Shown here: positions 11,614 to 21,055 of the stretch, piece after piece
Position numbering within the stretch: the first letter of the stretch is position 1
Layout: each line of letters opens with the position of its first letter
Source: Nelumbo lutea
Taxonomy: Eukaryota > Streptophyta > Magnoliopsida > Proteales > Nelumbonaceae
Direction: 5' to 3'
Assembly (NCBI GenBank): GCA_022828595.1
Contig: JAKGHH010000002.1
Coordinates: forward strand, 67,800,383 to 67,864,382
DNA: 64,000 nt
The notes under the pieces: model-generated
Told to the model about the DNA's origin: nothing
The model's input: the letters and a program-made list of their open reading frames with translations, nothing else
Database searches by the model: none
Translations under genes and position numbers: made by a program

Positions 11614-11916
11614 GGCTCCGTTTTCATGTGAATAGTGGTCTAGAATTGGAATCGGAGTTAATGGGCTATTCCGATTCCAACTGTTTGGTTGGGCAGAATT
11701 GGAATTCCATTTCCATTCCTGTTGAAAGGCATTCCCCCATTTGAGGGAGTGACTATTACCCGCCCCTCCCTTAAGAATGAAATCTCATTCCTGCTGATTT
11801 TAATTCCTATTCCCATTCCTGTCTAAACCAAACAGATTATGAAAATGAACTATTCTAATTCTAAGGATTTTAATTCCGATTCTGGTTCCAATTCTAAATG
11901 CAAACCAAATGGACCC
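11614..11916. mobile_element. Tourist-like (PIF/Harbinger) MITE, 303 bp
   Basis: Flanked by TTA at 11611-11613 and 11917-11919, the PIF/Harbinger target duplication. Ends GGCTCCGTTTTCATGTGAAT and, reading inward from the other side, GGGTCCATTTGGTTTGCAT form an inverted pair that extends into 'tagaattgga'. No coding capacity. Confidence 0.8.
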
Positions 11917-12119
11917 TTAACGATCTTCTCTGTCCCGGATAAGGTCTTCCTTGAAGACTCCATACAACTATTATTGAATGCAGGCATCTTGCTTCCGGTT
12001 TCTCTTCCTAAAACCTTCATTCCACCATTCAAAATCCAACTACGATACCCAAAAGTATAATTACTAATTAATAACAAATCAATTGGTATTCAATCAAATT
12101 CATATGATTACACCATCCA

Positions 12120-12817
12120 TCTAAATTCAAATTGCAATAACAGTAATAGGGATGCAAGCGCGGCCAGGTTAGGTCGGGTTGAGATCACCCCTATCTCAAC
12201 CTCAACTGTTAGAGCTTTCAATCCCAGGTTTTTGGATTGGGTTGAACTGACTATTTCATTTTTACCAAGTATATTATATAGAGAGACATAATCATCATGA
12301 TTTAAAAAAAAAAATAATTATACCATACAATTAAATAATAGATAAATAGATCCATAGTACTTATTATGGACCAACTTGAGCGGGTGTAGCTAGCCTTCAG
12401 AAAAAAAGAAAAAAAAAAGAGAAAAAAAAGAGCGGCTGTAGAGCCGTATACGGGTCCAGTATGACCAGAGGTCGATATCCGAACAAAACTTTTACCATTA
12501 CCCATTACCCATTACCCATTGGCATGGGAACACACCAACGGTCAGGAATGGTGGAAATATTTTCTTTACCAGTCGATTTCTGTCTTCCGTAAACGTTACG
12601 ACATCTTTATGTAGACTGTGGACTGTGGAGGTATAGCTTTAGACAAACATAAAGTACTTAGGCTACTAACCATTATCGTTAATATCTAAAGACAATTATG
12701 CTACTAAACTGAAATGTATTGTTCCCAATAAGTATCCATCAGTTAAAGGAAGAGGTATGGTGGTGCATACGCGCACCGTTCGCGCAAAAGGAAGATGCCC
12801 GTTTGTGTTTTTACTTA
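12120..12817. other. Spacer with a fragment of a 'gggttgag' repeat
   Basis: At 12150-12250 there is a short 'ggtcgggttgagatc' type repeat fragment like the ends of hAT-type elements, without a second end. The rest holds poly-A tracts and a triple 'cccattac' run at 12495-12520. No gene seen. Confidence 0.5.
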
Positions 12818-12952
12818 TACTGTGTTTGGTTTGAAGGAAAAAGTAGAAAAGGAAAAGAAAATTGAAAGAAACTTTTACAAATCTTGTATGATTTTTTTTT
12901 TTTTTATCTTTTTCTTCTTTTCTCTATCATTTCCTTCAAACCAAACATAGCC
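12818..12952. mobile_element. Tourist-like MITE, 135 bp
   Basis: TTA flanks at 12815-12817 and 12953-12955. Ends TACTGTGTTTGGTTTGAAGG and, inverted from the right, GGCTATGTTTGGTTTGAAGG. The middle is an A-rich arm against a T-rich arm, so the single strand can fold into one long hairpin. Confidence 0.82.
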
Positions 12953-12955
12953 TTA

Positions 12956-13910
12956 AAGTGTGTGAGGCAAAGGAAAGGGTATTTAAATTCCATTTGAAAA
13001 CCATGTACAAGAAACAAATTGATTAATGATTTGTCCAGGAATAGCAATTTTGTGGGAATTTTTGGGCATTCCACACATCCCAACCCCAATAAGATATATT
13101 TATTAAAACCCTATAGGGTTTGGAATGGATTTGAGATTTTAGATTAAAACCCTATAGGCTTGGGTCTTAACTTTAAGGTATCAGATACCCAATGCCCAAT
13201 ACTCAGGATGCATAAATATGAACCTATTGTATTATATATCATGCACAAATTTATAAATATTAAGTATTAAGATAATTATTCTGTTATTAATATTTTATTT
13301 ATATAAATTTCTTGAGATTAAAATCATCATTCCATGTAAATTTGAATTTGATAAATTATTTATTTCATTTAGTTATAAAATGCTAATTTTAAATATTATT
13401 TCTTTATATATATATATATATTGATTGTTTTAATGAATACAAAAGTTAATAAAACTTATTTTATTTCATTAAATAACACAAAAGTGAAATGGCTTAGTGA
13501 CTTAAAATAGTGTAAAGAGATTTAGTATTAATTGATTTGGATTCAAGTCACATTATAAACATTAATTAATTTTTTTTAATAGAAAATGTTGGGGCGGGGT
13601 TTAACGTTGAAACGATCTGAACGGGTTTAATAGGTTTTATACATGGGTTCAGAAATGGATGGGGCAATTTGCACGCATACCTTAACATAAATGTGAAATG
13701 GGTTAAATCCAAATGGCCAAAATATGAAACCAATTCTACGCACGCTGTCACTTTCGTAAGTGGTCACATATTTCATGTTTGATAACTAGGCCCACTAACG
13801 CAACGATGTGGGGTAAAAAAAAAGTGGCTTGACTAATTATGGGGTCCACGGTCCTCGAACAAAGTGGTCCCAAGTGAGGCCCCATCTTCTTATCCCTCTC
13901 GCCAATCGCG
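12956..13910. other. AT-rich upstream region of the WUN1 gene
   Basis: No coding signal. It contains a (TA)n run at about 13406-13422 and, at 13590-13700, a fragment of a 'gggtttaat' repeat. The last 150 bp, less AT-rich, are probably the proximal promoter of the gene that follows. Confidence 0.5.
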
Positions 13911-13920
13911 CTTTATATAA
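13911..13920 (+). promoter_or_regulatory. TATA box of the WUN1 gene
   Basis: ctttatataa, about 125 bp before the start of the reading frame, followed by a CT-rich leader (13985-14000), which is usual for plant core promoters. The implied transcription start lies near 13945-13955. There is no upstream ATG between there and 14043. Confidence 0.65.
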
Positions 13921-14042
13921 TAAACCCCCGTCCCTCGTCCCTGCATACTTGTTCAGTTCGTCGTAATCTGATCTGCTTCCCTAGTGTCTCTCTCTCTCTA
14001 CAAAATCTTTGTTTGGTGGTTCTTGCTTTGTAACTGCCAGAA

Positions 14043-14522
14043 CTGGCTAACTCATCACAGGCAAGTCTGGAGGAAGAATCCAGTATAAGGGTGGTCCGCG
14101 CCCTGTATGACGCCTTAAGTGGTCGAGACGTTGAGACGGTCCAGAGGCTTCTGGCATCGGACATCGAGTGGTGGTTCCATGGACCCCCTTCTCACCAGTA
14201 TATGATGCGATTACTGACCGGTGTGTCATCGGACGAATCCTTCGTATTTGTGCCCCTCTCCTTCGCGGCTTTTGGGTCAACAGTCCTCGTCGAGGGTTGC
14301 GATCAGAACCGTTTTGTCTCTTGGGTTCACGCTTGGACGGTCGCTGATGGGATAATTACCCAAGTCAGGGAGTACTTCGATACGTCCCTCACGGTCACCC
14401 GTTTTGGAAACTCGACCAAACTATCCCCATCGTCCTCGTCGATTCGCTTTCCCTGCATGTGGCAGAGCCAGTTTACCAAGGCTACGGGCAAGTCTGTTCC
14501 CGGCCTTGTGCTGGCTATTTGA
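14043..14522 (+). CDS. WUN1: Wound-induced protein 1-like protein (SnoaL-like fold), CTG in place of ATG
   Basis: Plant wound-induced protein 1 / senescence-associated SAG20 family, small proteins with a SnoaL/NTF2-like fold, induced by wounding or ageing in other plants. No enzymatic reaction is established. The frame from 14043 to the TGA at 14520-14522 gives 159 residues, the usual length. Hallmarks are ANSSQASLEEES near the start, VRALYDALSGRDVETV, WWFHGPPSHQYMMRLLTG, VLVEGCD, SWVHAWTVADGIITQVREYF and the terminal GKSVPGLVLAI. All family blocks are present and the frame is unbroken. The family's initiator Met falls on CTG at 14043-14045. The in-frame codon four places upstream is a stop (TAA, 14031-14033) and the first in-frame ATG is far inside, at MMRLLTG. 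The gene is either read from CTG or has lost its start. A decayed inverted paralogue lies at 42392-43043. Confidence 0.88.
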   Translation: MANSSQASLEEESSIRVVRALYDALSGRDVETVQRLLASDIEWWFHGPPSHQYMMRLLTGVSSDESFVFVPLSFAAFGSTVLVEGCDQNRFVSWVHAWTVADGIITQVREYFDTSLTVTRFGNSTKLSPSSSSIRFPCMWQSQFTKATGKSVPGLVLAI

Positions 14523-14930
14523 TTTTAATCAACCAAGTTCGAACGTAACTTAATTTATATAAGAAAATAAAGACGGTGGTGCAGCCCTCTCTGTTCGATC
14601 GGATGGGTTGAGACTTGAGAGTACCGTAGAACCGGTTGCATCGTAAATATGTAAGAGAGTTGAGGTGTTTCCGTGTGACCTCGTTAGTTTGCTGTGTGTC
14701 TGTCTTGTTTCTTGTGTTTCTATTTGTTATTGGGGTTGGGGGTTTATAAGGGTCCTGATGTGTGAAGCGATGAGGAGAAGACATTGGTTCTCTTCTCATG
14801 GTCATGGCCATGGGTCCGTGTCTGAATCTGAGTCTGTAATATCGTCTCTGCATCTTCGTATAATAAAAGCTTGTTGTTGGATTTGTCTTAAGAGTGTTGT
14901 GATTTGTAATTGTACCTTATTCTCATAGAA
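14523..14930 (+). terminator. 3' untranslated region and poly(A) signals of the WUN1 gene
   Basis: AATAAA-like signals occur at about 14564-14570 (aaaataaag) and 14861-14866 (aataaaag), the second followed by GT-rich sequence (gcttgttgttgg, gagtgttgtga). This matches plant polyadenylation regions. Which is used cannot be told from sequence. Confidence 0.5.
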
Positions 14931-16693
14931 GGGTATCCAAATTTTTGTTGATTTGATGATCAAGATTAGATAATAGCTATTAAAAATTAGAATGAATCTG
15001 CACAACTCCGGGACCCCGGTGACTGTGGTAGGAGAGAGAGAGCTTGAAGCGACGCTGTAGATTTCCTAAAAACCATTAGATTGGAATCACCAAATATTAG
15101 ATTCCAATCCCAGATCCTCTCGGTAAAACAAAACAAAACAAAAACTTGGCGAGATCGAGATTCGAGATGGACCAAAGTCCAAATTCGGGGTGGGGAAATT
15201 TGGCGACGGGCTTTGGGGGAACAAAACGAGGTTTGTGGCGTTTCTGTTTGGCAAGTGAAGTCAGAGATGCTCGAGTCACGTGTACGGCGAAGATATCTCC
15301 TGACAGCTAGCTTTTTTGTCGCGAATATTTATTGGGCTAGGCAGAGAAAAGTGTGCACACGTGTATTAGAGTATAAGATGACAACTCTCAAGGGAGTATA
15401 GACCCGAATGAAGCTCGTGTTTTTCCTTTACAAGTCGAACACACCATCACTTCTTCTGGCTGGGGTGGGGTAGGGGTATATCTCTGTTTTTCTTGGGTAA
15501 TCAACGGTCCCCGTCCCCCAAAACCCGGGTGAAGGCGGGGCTCGATAGATAGGTAATCAGGTTAGCTCTCAGCCTCTCACTTTCAACTCCACCACATAGA
15601 TTCGGTCGTCTAGATGGCTCTTGACAGAAGCCTAAATATTTAATGCGTAAATCTATGATGCCGGAGAGAAATGGTATAGAAAGAATATATAAAGATAAAT
15701 GGCAGATCATACATATATTTTTGGGTAATTTCGCTTAGCCCTTCAACTTTAAAACCTGACATTGTAATATCTAAAAACTATTAGTTCGTCCAAAATTGTC
15801 AATTGATATTGACATTAGATGGTATGTAAAAGGACAAAAATATCCCTCGAATTTAATAGATAAGTAAAACAAAATTTTGAAATGACCAAAATAACCTTAT
15901 TTCCTTGCACCATTGTTCACACCATGACTAAAACCACTTTGCCGAAGAGCCAATGGTCCCTGCTTGCCATAAAAGAGTTGTAGAGAATGTAGATACCGTA
16001 GATAACATAGAGGCTCTGTATTAGTCCTTTATTCAGTTATTCATATGGGAAGAAAAGGGTTTTAGACTTTCTCCATTGCCGAAGAAGAGGAGAGGAAGAA
16101 TTCTTGTCATTCCATCGTTGAGTAAGAAAATCAAATATTTTTATCTCTATTTGTTCTTTTCTTTTGTCAATATTCATTTCATTTTCTTTGTCAATTGCCC
16201 CTTTTCGTTTTATACATGATCTCACGAAAAACCCTAATTTTCTTTGTCATTTAGAACCTTCTTCGTTCAACTTTTCAATAACCCAGTACCATGGTCTCAT
16301 TAAACCTTCTTTGCTCAATCTATCTTCTACAATCACTTGTTAAAGTTCATCATGTGATAGATAATGACTTGGTGAGAATTAAACTGACAGTTTTCGAAAA
16401 TTCAGATACGTTTCGAAGTTTAGGCATTAAAATAAGACTACTCTCAAAAGACACTAATATACAATTTACCCTAATTAAGGTCATGCGCGCTCTAGACCAG
16501 AGATCTTTTGGAAGGATTTGAATTAGTGTGGAGGCTGTGTGGACCCTCATGACTTTAATTCACAAGTGTACAACACTGTCCCCAAAAATTTACATGGTGA
16601 AATCTACCATGTCAGATGGGCTAGTCTTGGGCTAAAGCCTGAAATGGAGGTTTTAGATGTCTTTGCAGTTTGGAACAGGTAGGGGGTGGATTC
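14931..16693. other. Spacer without a recognisable gene
   Basis: Mixed composition. At 15720-15900 a phrase similar to the start of the fold-back element at 56710 is visible ('gggtaatttcgcttagcccttcaac'-type wording in short pieces), without a partner end. No family match for the short open frames. Confidence 0.5.
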
Positions 16694-17375
16694 GAGCTGA
16701 GCAGAGCCGAATAGTATGAGGCTCGAGCTTGGCTCGCCAAAGTTGTATATGACTTGAGTTAGAACATTGAGCTCGAGCTTGACTTGAGGAAAAATATTTT
16801 ATAAAAATAAAAAATTGTATATGAAAAATATTTTTCATTTGATATTTAAAAAAATTAAGAATTATAATATTTTTATTATAAATCAAGCCTATTAATTGGG
16901 CTCGAGCTCGGCTCGTTTATTAATCAAGCCTGTGAATTGGGCTCGAGCTCGACTCAAAGTTCGGTTGAAACCGAGTCGAGCCAAGCCGAATAGTATGAGG
17001 CTCGAGCTCAACTTGCTAAGGTTGTATAAGGCTCGAGCTCAGTTTGAGCTAAAACATTGAGCTCGAGCTTGACTCAAGTCAAAATCTAATAAGCTCGAGC
17101 TTGATTTGAGGAAAAATATTTTATAAAAATAAAAAAAATTGTATATAAAAATATTTTTCATTTGATATTAAAAAAAACTAAGAATTATAAAAATTAAGAG
17201 TTATAAATTTTTTATTATAAATCAAGCATGTGAATTGGGCTCGAGCTATGATCATTTATTAATCAAGCCTGTGAATTGGGCTCGAGCTCGGCTCGAAGCT
17301 TGGTTGAAACCGAGCTGAGCTTGAGCAGCTCGTGAAAAGCTTAGTTCATTGCCACCCCTACCCCCAATATACCCT
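16694..17375. repeat. Tandem dimer of a 'ggctcgagctcg'-rich repeat
   Basis: Two units in direct order, about 16694-16977 and 16978-17325, each running from 'agccgaatagtatgaggctcgag' through an AT-rich core with 'gaggaaaaatattttataaa' and 'ttataaatcaagc' to 'aattgggctcgagctcg'. The outer ends 'tagggggtgg' and 'ccacccctac' are inverted, like the hAT-type ends common in plants. The units differ by indels in the AT-rich core. No coding capacity. Confidence 0.7.
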
Positions 17376-17455
17376 TGAAAAAGATTAAAAACCACTTTTG
17401 ATATTTGTGAGAATATTTATCAAGTGCTCGTTGAACGTGCTTACTATGTTGTGCC

Positions 17456-17683
17456 CAAGGTTCTAAATATCGAAACGCCTGATATGCCGGTAGGGGCATA
17501 TCGGGCAGCATTAGTACTTTTTTTTTTACATTTTTTATTTTTTTCAGAATTGGTTCAAGGGACCAGTTTTATGTTCCTCCACCCCTGAACCAGTCAAAAC
17601 CCCGATACACCCTTGTAATGACGTATCAGGGTGCTTCCATTATGATACATATCAGCCGATATGTGTCTATTTTTTTAACCTTG
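17456..17683. mobile_element. Small hAT-type MITE, CAAGGTT ends, 228 bp
   Basis: Ends CAAGGTT...AACCTTG. Flanks gttgtgcc (17448-17455) and attgtgcc (17684-17691) match 7 of 8, the hAT duplication length. The interior carries 'gatatgccg' and 'cagccgatatg' and a T-rich stretch. Confidence 0.75.
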
Positions 17684-17772
17684 ATTGTGCCTACTCGATC
17701 CAGTCCCTATTTTGGGGAGTTGTGATTAATGGTTTTAGCCAAAGGCTATGTCAATGAGAAATTGGTATTTGC

Positions 17773-17912
17773 CCTCACAAGGTGTGCATCTCACGCCTAA
17801 CTCATAGGCACATCTAATCGTTCATTAGAAATATCTCCCATGAATAATAGCATATATAAGTATGAGATGTTTTGCATACATGGTGGGATTTACTTGTGAG
17901 GTCACTGTGAGG
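17773..17912. mobile_element. Palindromic MITE-like fold-back, diverged
   Basis: The left arm 'cctcacaaggtgtgcatctcac' through 'aaatatctccc' pairs imperfectly with the right arm ending 'gaggtcactgtgagg'. It shares the 'atatctccc'/'gagatgtt' core with the elements at 17998 and 42520. No clean target duplication. Confidence 0.5.
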
Positions 17913-17997
17913 AGAATATCTTGATTTGGCCAATGGGCCCAAGTAGATATATCTCCAAAATTTATCACTAAGGGTTAAGGGCCTGAATTCGGGTTTG

Positions 17998-18134
17998 ATT
18001 AATGCAATGCTCGTTCAAACAGCCTTTACAGCCTTGCATTGGGAATATCTCCGCACTTATGTGCTTTATTTCATGGATAGATATTCCCAATGCAAGGTTG
18101 CAGCTTGCAAAAGGCTATTTGAATGGTGTGAGCA
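17998..18134. mobile_element. Palindromic MITE-like fold-back with 8-bp flanking repeat
   Basis: The arms meet in a near-perfect inverted pair, 'gccttgcattgggaatatct' against 'agatattcccaatgcaagg', extended outward by 'tgctcgttcaaacagcc' against 'ggctatttgaatggtgtgagca'. cgggtttg occurs directly at both sides (17990-17997 and 18135-18142). The left end has about ten bases not paired with the right end, so the exact terminus is uncertain. Confidence 0.65.
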
Positions 18135-18167
18135 CGGGTTTGCGCTGATCGAAGCCAAACTTTAAGG

Positions 18168-18451
18168 CATGGTTTTCAAAACTGGACTGGACCGAATAGT
18201 CGGACTGAAAAAACCGAGAACCTGTCAAGTGACTGATTCCGTTTTTTCCCAAAATTGGATTTTTGTTAAAACATGTTGATTTGGTCAGCAAACCGCTAAC
18301 CTGGGCATTCGAACCGTTCAGCGGTTTTGACCGTTTTTTTTTTAAATTTTGTTGTCAGAATGGGCTAACCATTTGGTTATTTTTTTAACCACTGACCCAG
18401 GAACTAGACCCCTGACCGGGTTTATTGTCCGAGTCAGTTTTAAAAACCCTG
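18168..18451. mobile_element. hAT-type MITE, 'CAGGG' family, 284 bp, with perfect 8-bp target duplication
   Basis: ctttaagg at 18160-18167 and again at 18452-18459 is an exact 8-bp duplication, the hAT size. Ends CATGGTTTTCAAAACTG and CAGTTTTAAAAACCCTG are inverted. The interior has 'ccgttcagcggttttgaccg'. This copy identifies the family. Confidence 0.88.
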
Positions 18452-19156
18452 CTTTAAGGGCCTTAGTCGAGGTATGATAAAATTCTCCAAAAATTTTCTC
18501 CAAAATTTTCCGGTTATTTTCTTTTTATTGTTTTTTGTGTATAAAAACTGGAGTCATTATTTGTGTTGGATTGCCATTTGTCAACTAAGTCTAGGATTGG
18601 GATGTTATGGGAATGAGAACGGGCTACTCCCGCTACGTACCCATGAGCCATGAGCAAAAAACAAAAGAGTAACTCCCATTCATATTTAGAATATACTAGA
18701 ACTTGCATCTAATCCAATTAAAATCTTCTCGCATCTTAAATCCCATCTAAATTCGACTGATTACAGACCCACTTATAATAGGTGTTTGAAGCTGAGGTTA
18801 AATCCGGAGGTGTTGTGGTTCATGCATTGAAAAGTGAGATCATTTAAGTGGGAGTTTTGTAGTGTGGATGAGAAATTGGTGGGTGTGGACTGGTCTACTA
18901 CAGCACACCACACCACAGTCCACAACTGTTCTGAATTATGGACAAACTATTTGGACCGGACCAGTCCACACCCACAATGGCGTTGTGTAGCATAGTATGG
19001 AATGGACCAGTCCATACCACACTTTTTTGATTCCGTATATCTCATATATATTTAACGAATGATATACACAAGTAATCATAAATATCTAATTTTTGCATTT
19101 TATATAATAAATAATTAAAAAAAAATGCATCAATGAATTAATATTAACCAATAAAT

Positions 19157-19361
19157 CATAGTTTTCAAAACTGGATTGGACCAGATGGTCGGATTGAAAA
19201 ACCGGGAACCGGTCAGGTGACCAGGTCAGCAAACCACTGACCCGAGCGGTTAAACCGTTCAAACCGTTCAATAGTTTTGACTGTTTTTTATTTTTTTGTT
19301 AGAATGGGCAGATCGTCCGACTTGGAAACCCGACCCCTGGTCGGTTCGTTGTTTGGGTCAG
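19157..19361. mobile_element. Truncated hAT-type MITE, 'CAGGG' family
   Basis: The left end CATAGTTTTCAAAACTGG and the interior match 18168-18451, but the right end stops at 'tttgggtcag' without the terminal repeat. Confidence 0.7.
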
Positions 19362-19454
19362 GCCCACGAGACATGAGGTGCGGAACACAGCCTAAATTAG
19401 TAGCCAAATGAACAACATTGTTATCTGTTTGTTTTTCAACATTTTTCTTAAACA

Positions 19455-19722
19455 TAAGATTTTTAAAACCAGATCGGGCAAAGAACCGTTCTGGTCCAGT
19501 TCTTGGGTCGAATGATCTGATCGTTCGGATTAAGTGGATGGTCAATTTTGATAAAAAAAAATGACAAAAAACCATTATTTGATCGACAGTTCAACTGTCC
19601 GAATTAGTGATTCGCTGACTAAATTAATGATTTTTAGTCAAAAAACAATTTTGGGGTGAAACTGAACATATCACTTGATTAATTCCTGATTTTTCCAGTC
19701 CGATCTAATTTTAAAAACACCG
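19455..19722. mobile_element. hAT-type MITE, 'CAGGG' family, 268 bp, with perfect 8-bp target duplication
   Basis: cttaaaca at 19447-19454 and 19723-19730 is exact. The ends have lost the CAGGG/CCCTG bases (TAAGA, ACCG) but the adjoining 'tttttaaaacc' and 'aattttaaaaac' remain inverted. The interior matches the family in the opposite orientation to 18168. Confidence 0.85.
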
Positions 19723-20150
19723 CTTAAACATGGATTTTTAAGGAAATAATAACAAAAATAAGATCAATAATAAACAAAACTGCTGAAATATAAAAAGTAT
19801 TCCAATTGATATCGTATATGAGTTGGAATAAAGTAGAAACTTTATTATATACTACTAGTACAGCTACAGTTGCAAGGAAGAAACAAAGGATAAGAAAGTA
19901 AAATATTGGTCCAACCCAACTTGGTTTTGTGAGTATTGCAACTTAAAAAGGAAGTCGATTTGGGATTCAGAATTTCAGACGCTAGTATATTACTACTTTC
20001 TGTATTCTCAGCAAGGAATATTATAATTCGACATCACCTTTTTTTTTTAAATACCATTTGGTATTCCTTTAGTATGTGTGTGCCCCATTCTGCTCGCAAA
20101 AATGGCTTATTTAATCCACATGAAAATTAAGAACCGGTTCAAATTGCGGT

Positions 20151-20314
20151 CTGGTTCAGGTCAGGTGTGTATATAATAAAAATCTAAAAATTATCTTAAA
20201 ATGATCGAAAATATAAATATACATCGATATCCAATTTTGAGTATTAGGTGTATTAATATAATTAATATTCTAATTTTTAGAGGTTTTAAAAGACTTGTGT
20301 ATTGGTGTATCTAT
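20151..20314. repeat. 164-bp flank, left copy, of the outer gypsy element
   Basis: Directly repeated at 40181-40344 with roughly 10% difference. It ends 'tctat' exactly where the 5' LTR begins, and contains 'gagtattaggtgtattaata' in both copies. This replaces the 5-bp duplication expected for an LTR element. Confidence 0.85.
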
Positions 20315-20984
20315 TGATGAGGGGTGATTTGGCCCGACCTAGTAGAAAGGGGACACGTGGACACAAACTGACTAAGAGATGATAGCTCAGCCTAGCTAGA
20401 TTAGTTCGCAACAACTGAGCTCGGGTATTCAATCACCTCGGCACAAGGGTCACCTCGGTGCAGAGTCACCTCGGTGCAAGGTCACCTCGGCACTCAATCC
20501 AGTTTGGAACTAAAAGATTAAAGTATCAGCTCAGGGCAACCGACCTGGACTATCACGTAACGATCTCCAAAGTCTCTCCAACAAACTCTGAACCTCACGG
20601 GATCATGCCACGTAATGGCAAGCTTATCTTCTCCCCGCCTGGATCGGGCGGAATTGATAATCTTTATTAATTGATAACATTACCCCCCAATTAAAGAGGA
20701 AATGGATCCCATCAGGACGAAGATCCCCGAACCGGTCCGCTAAACTCGCGAGGGCTCAACTGTATAAAGGCACCAACCCCAATGACACAAGGTATGCGTG
20801 ATTTTTCTACTCTCTAGCTCTCTAAGCTTTTCAGCTCGCATCAGTTTACTGACTTAAGCATCGGAGCGACCTCGCTGGGTTAGCCACTCCGGGTTCTCTG
20901 ATCCTTTCTTGCAGATTCACCTAGCTCGCAGCCCTACTAGAAACCAGATCATCCTTCAGCAGGGAGTAGTCAGATCGTGCTACA
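20315..20984 (+). repeat. 5' LTR of gypsy element (about 670 bp)
   Basis: Starts TGATGAGGGGTGATTTGGCC. It carries a short 'cacctcggtgca'-type tandem near 20440-20490, a TATA-like 'ctgtataaagg' near 20759-20769 and CT-rich 'ctctctagctctctaagc' near 20812. The end is either ctaca (20984) or catca (20987); the truncated 3' LTR cannot decide. Confidence 0.88.
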
Positions 20985-20987
20985 TCA

Positions 20988-21005
20988 ATTGGCATCGTCT
21001 GTGGG
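20988..21005 (+). promoter_or_regulatory. Primer binding site of gypsy element
   Basis: attggcatcgtctgtggg, close to the ttggcgccgtctgtgggg form common in Tat-type elements. Confidence 0.75.
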
Positions 21006-21055
21006 AACTCGATCAAAAAGTCATCCCTCTTACAAGCTATCAACTTTCTGAATCA

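Noticed and set aside
15081..15710. Overlapping short frames on both strands downstream of WUN1
   Set aside because: No family resemblance; both strands open at once, as in random balanced-composition DNA.
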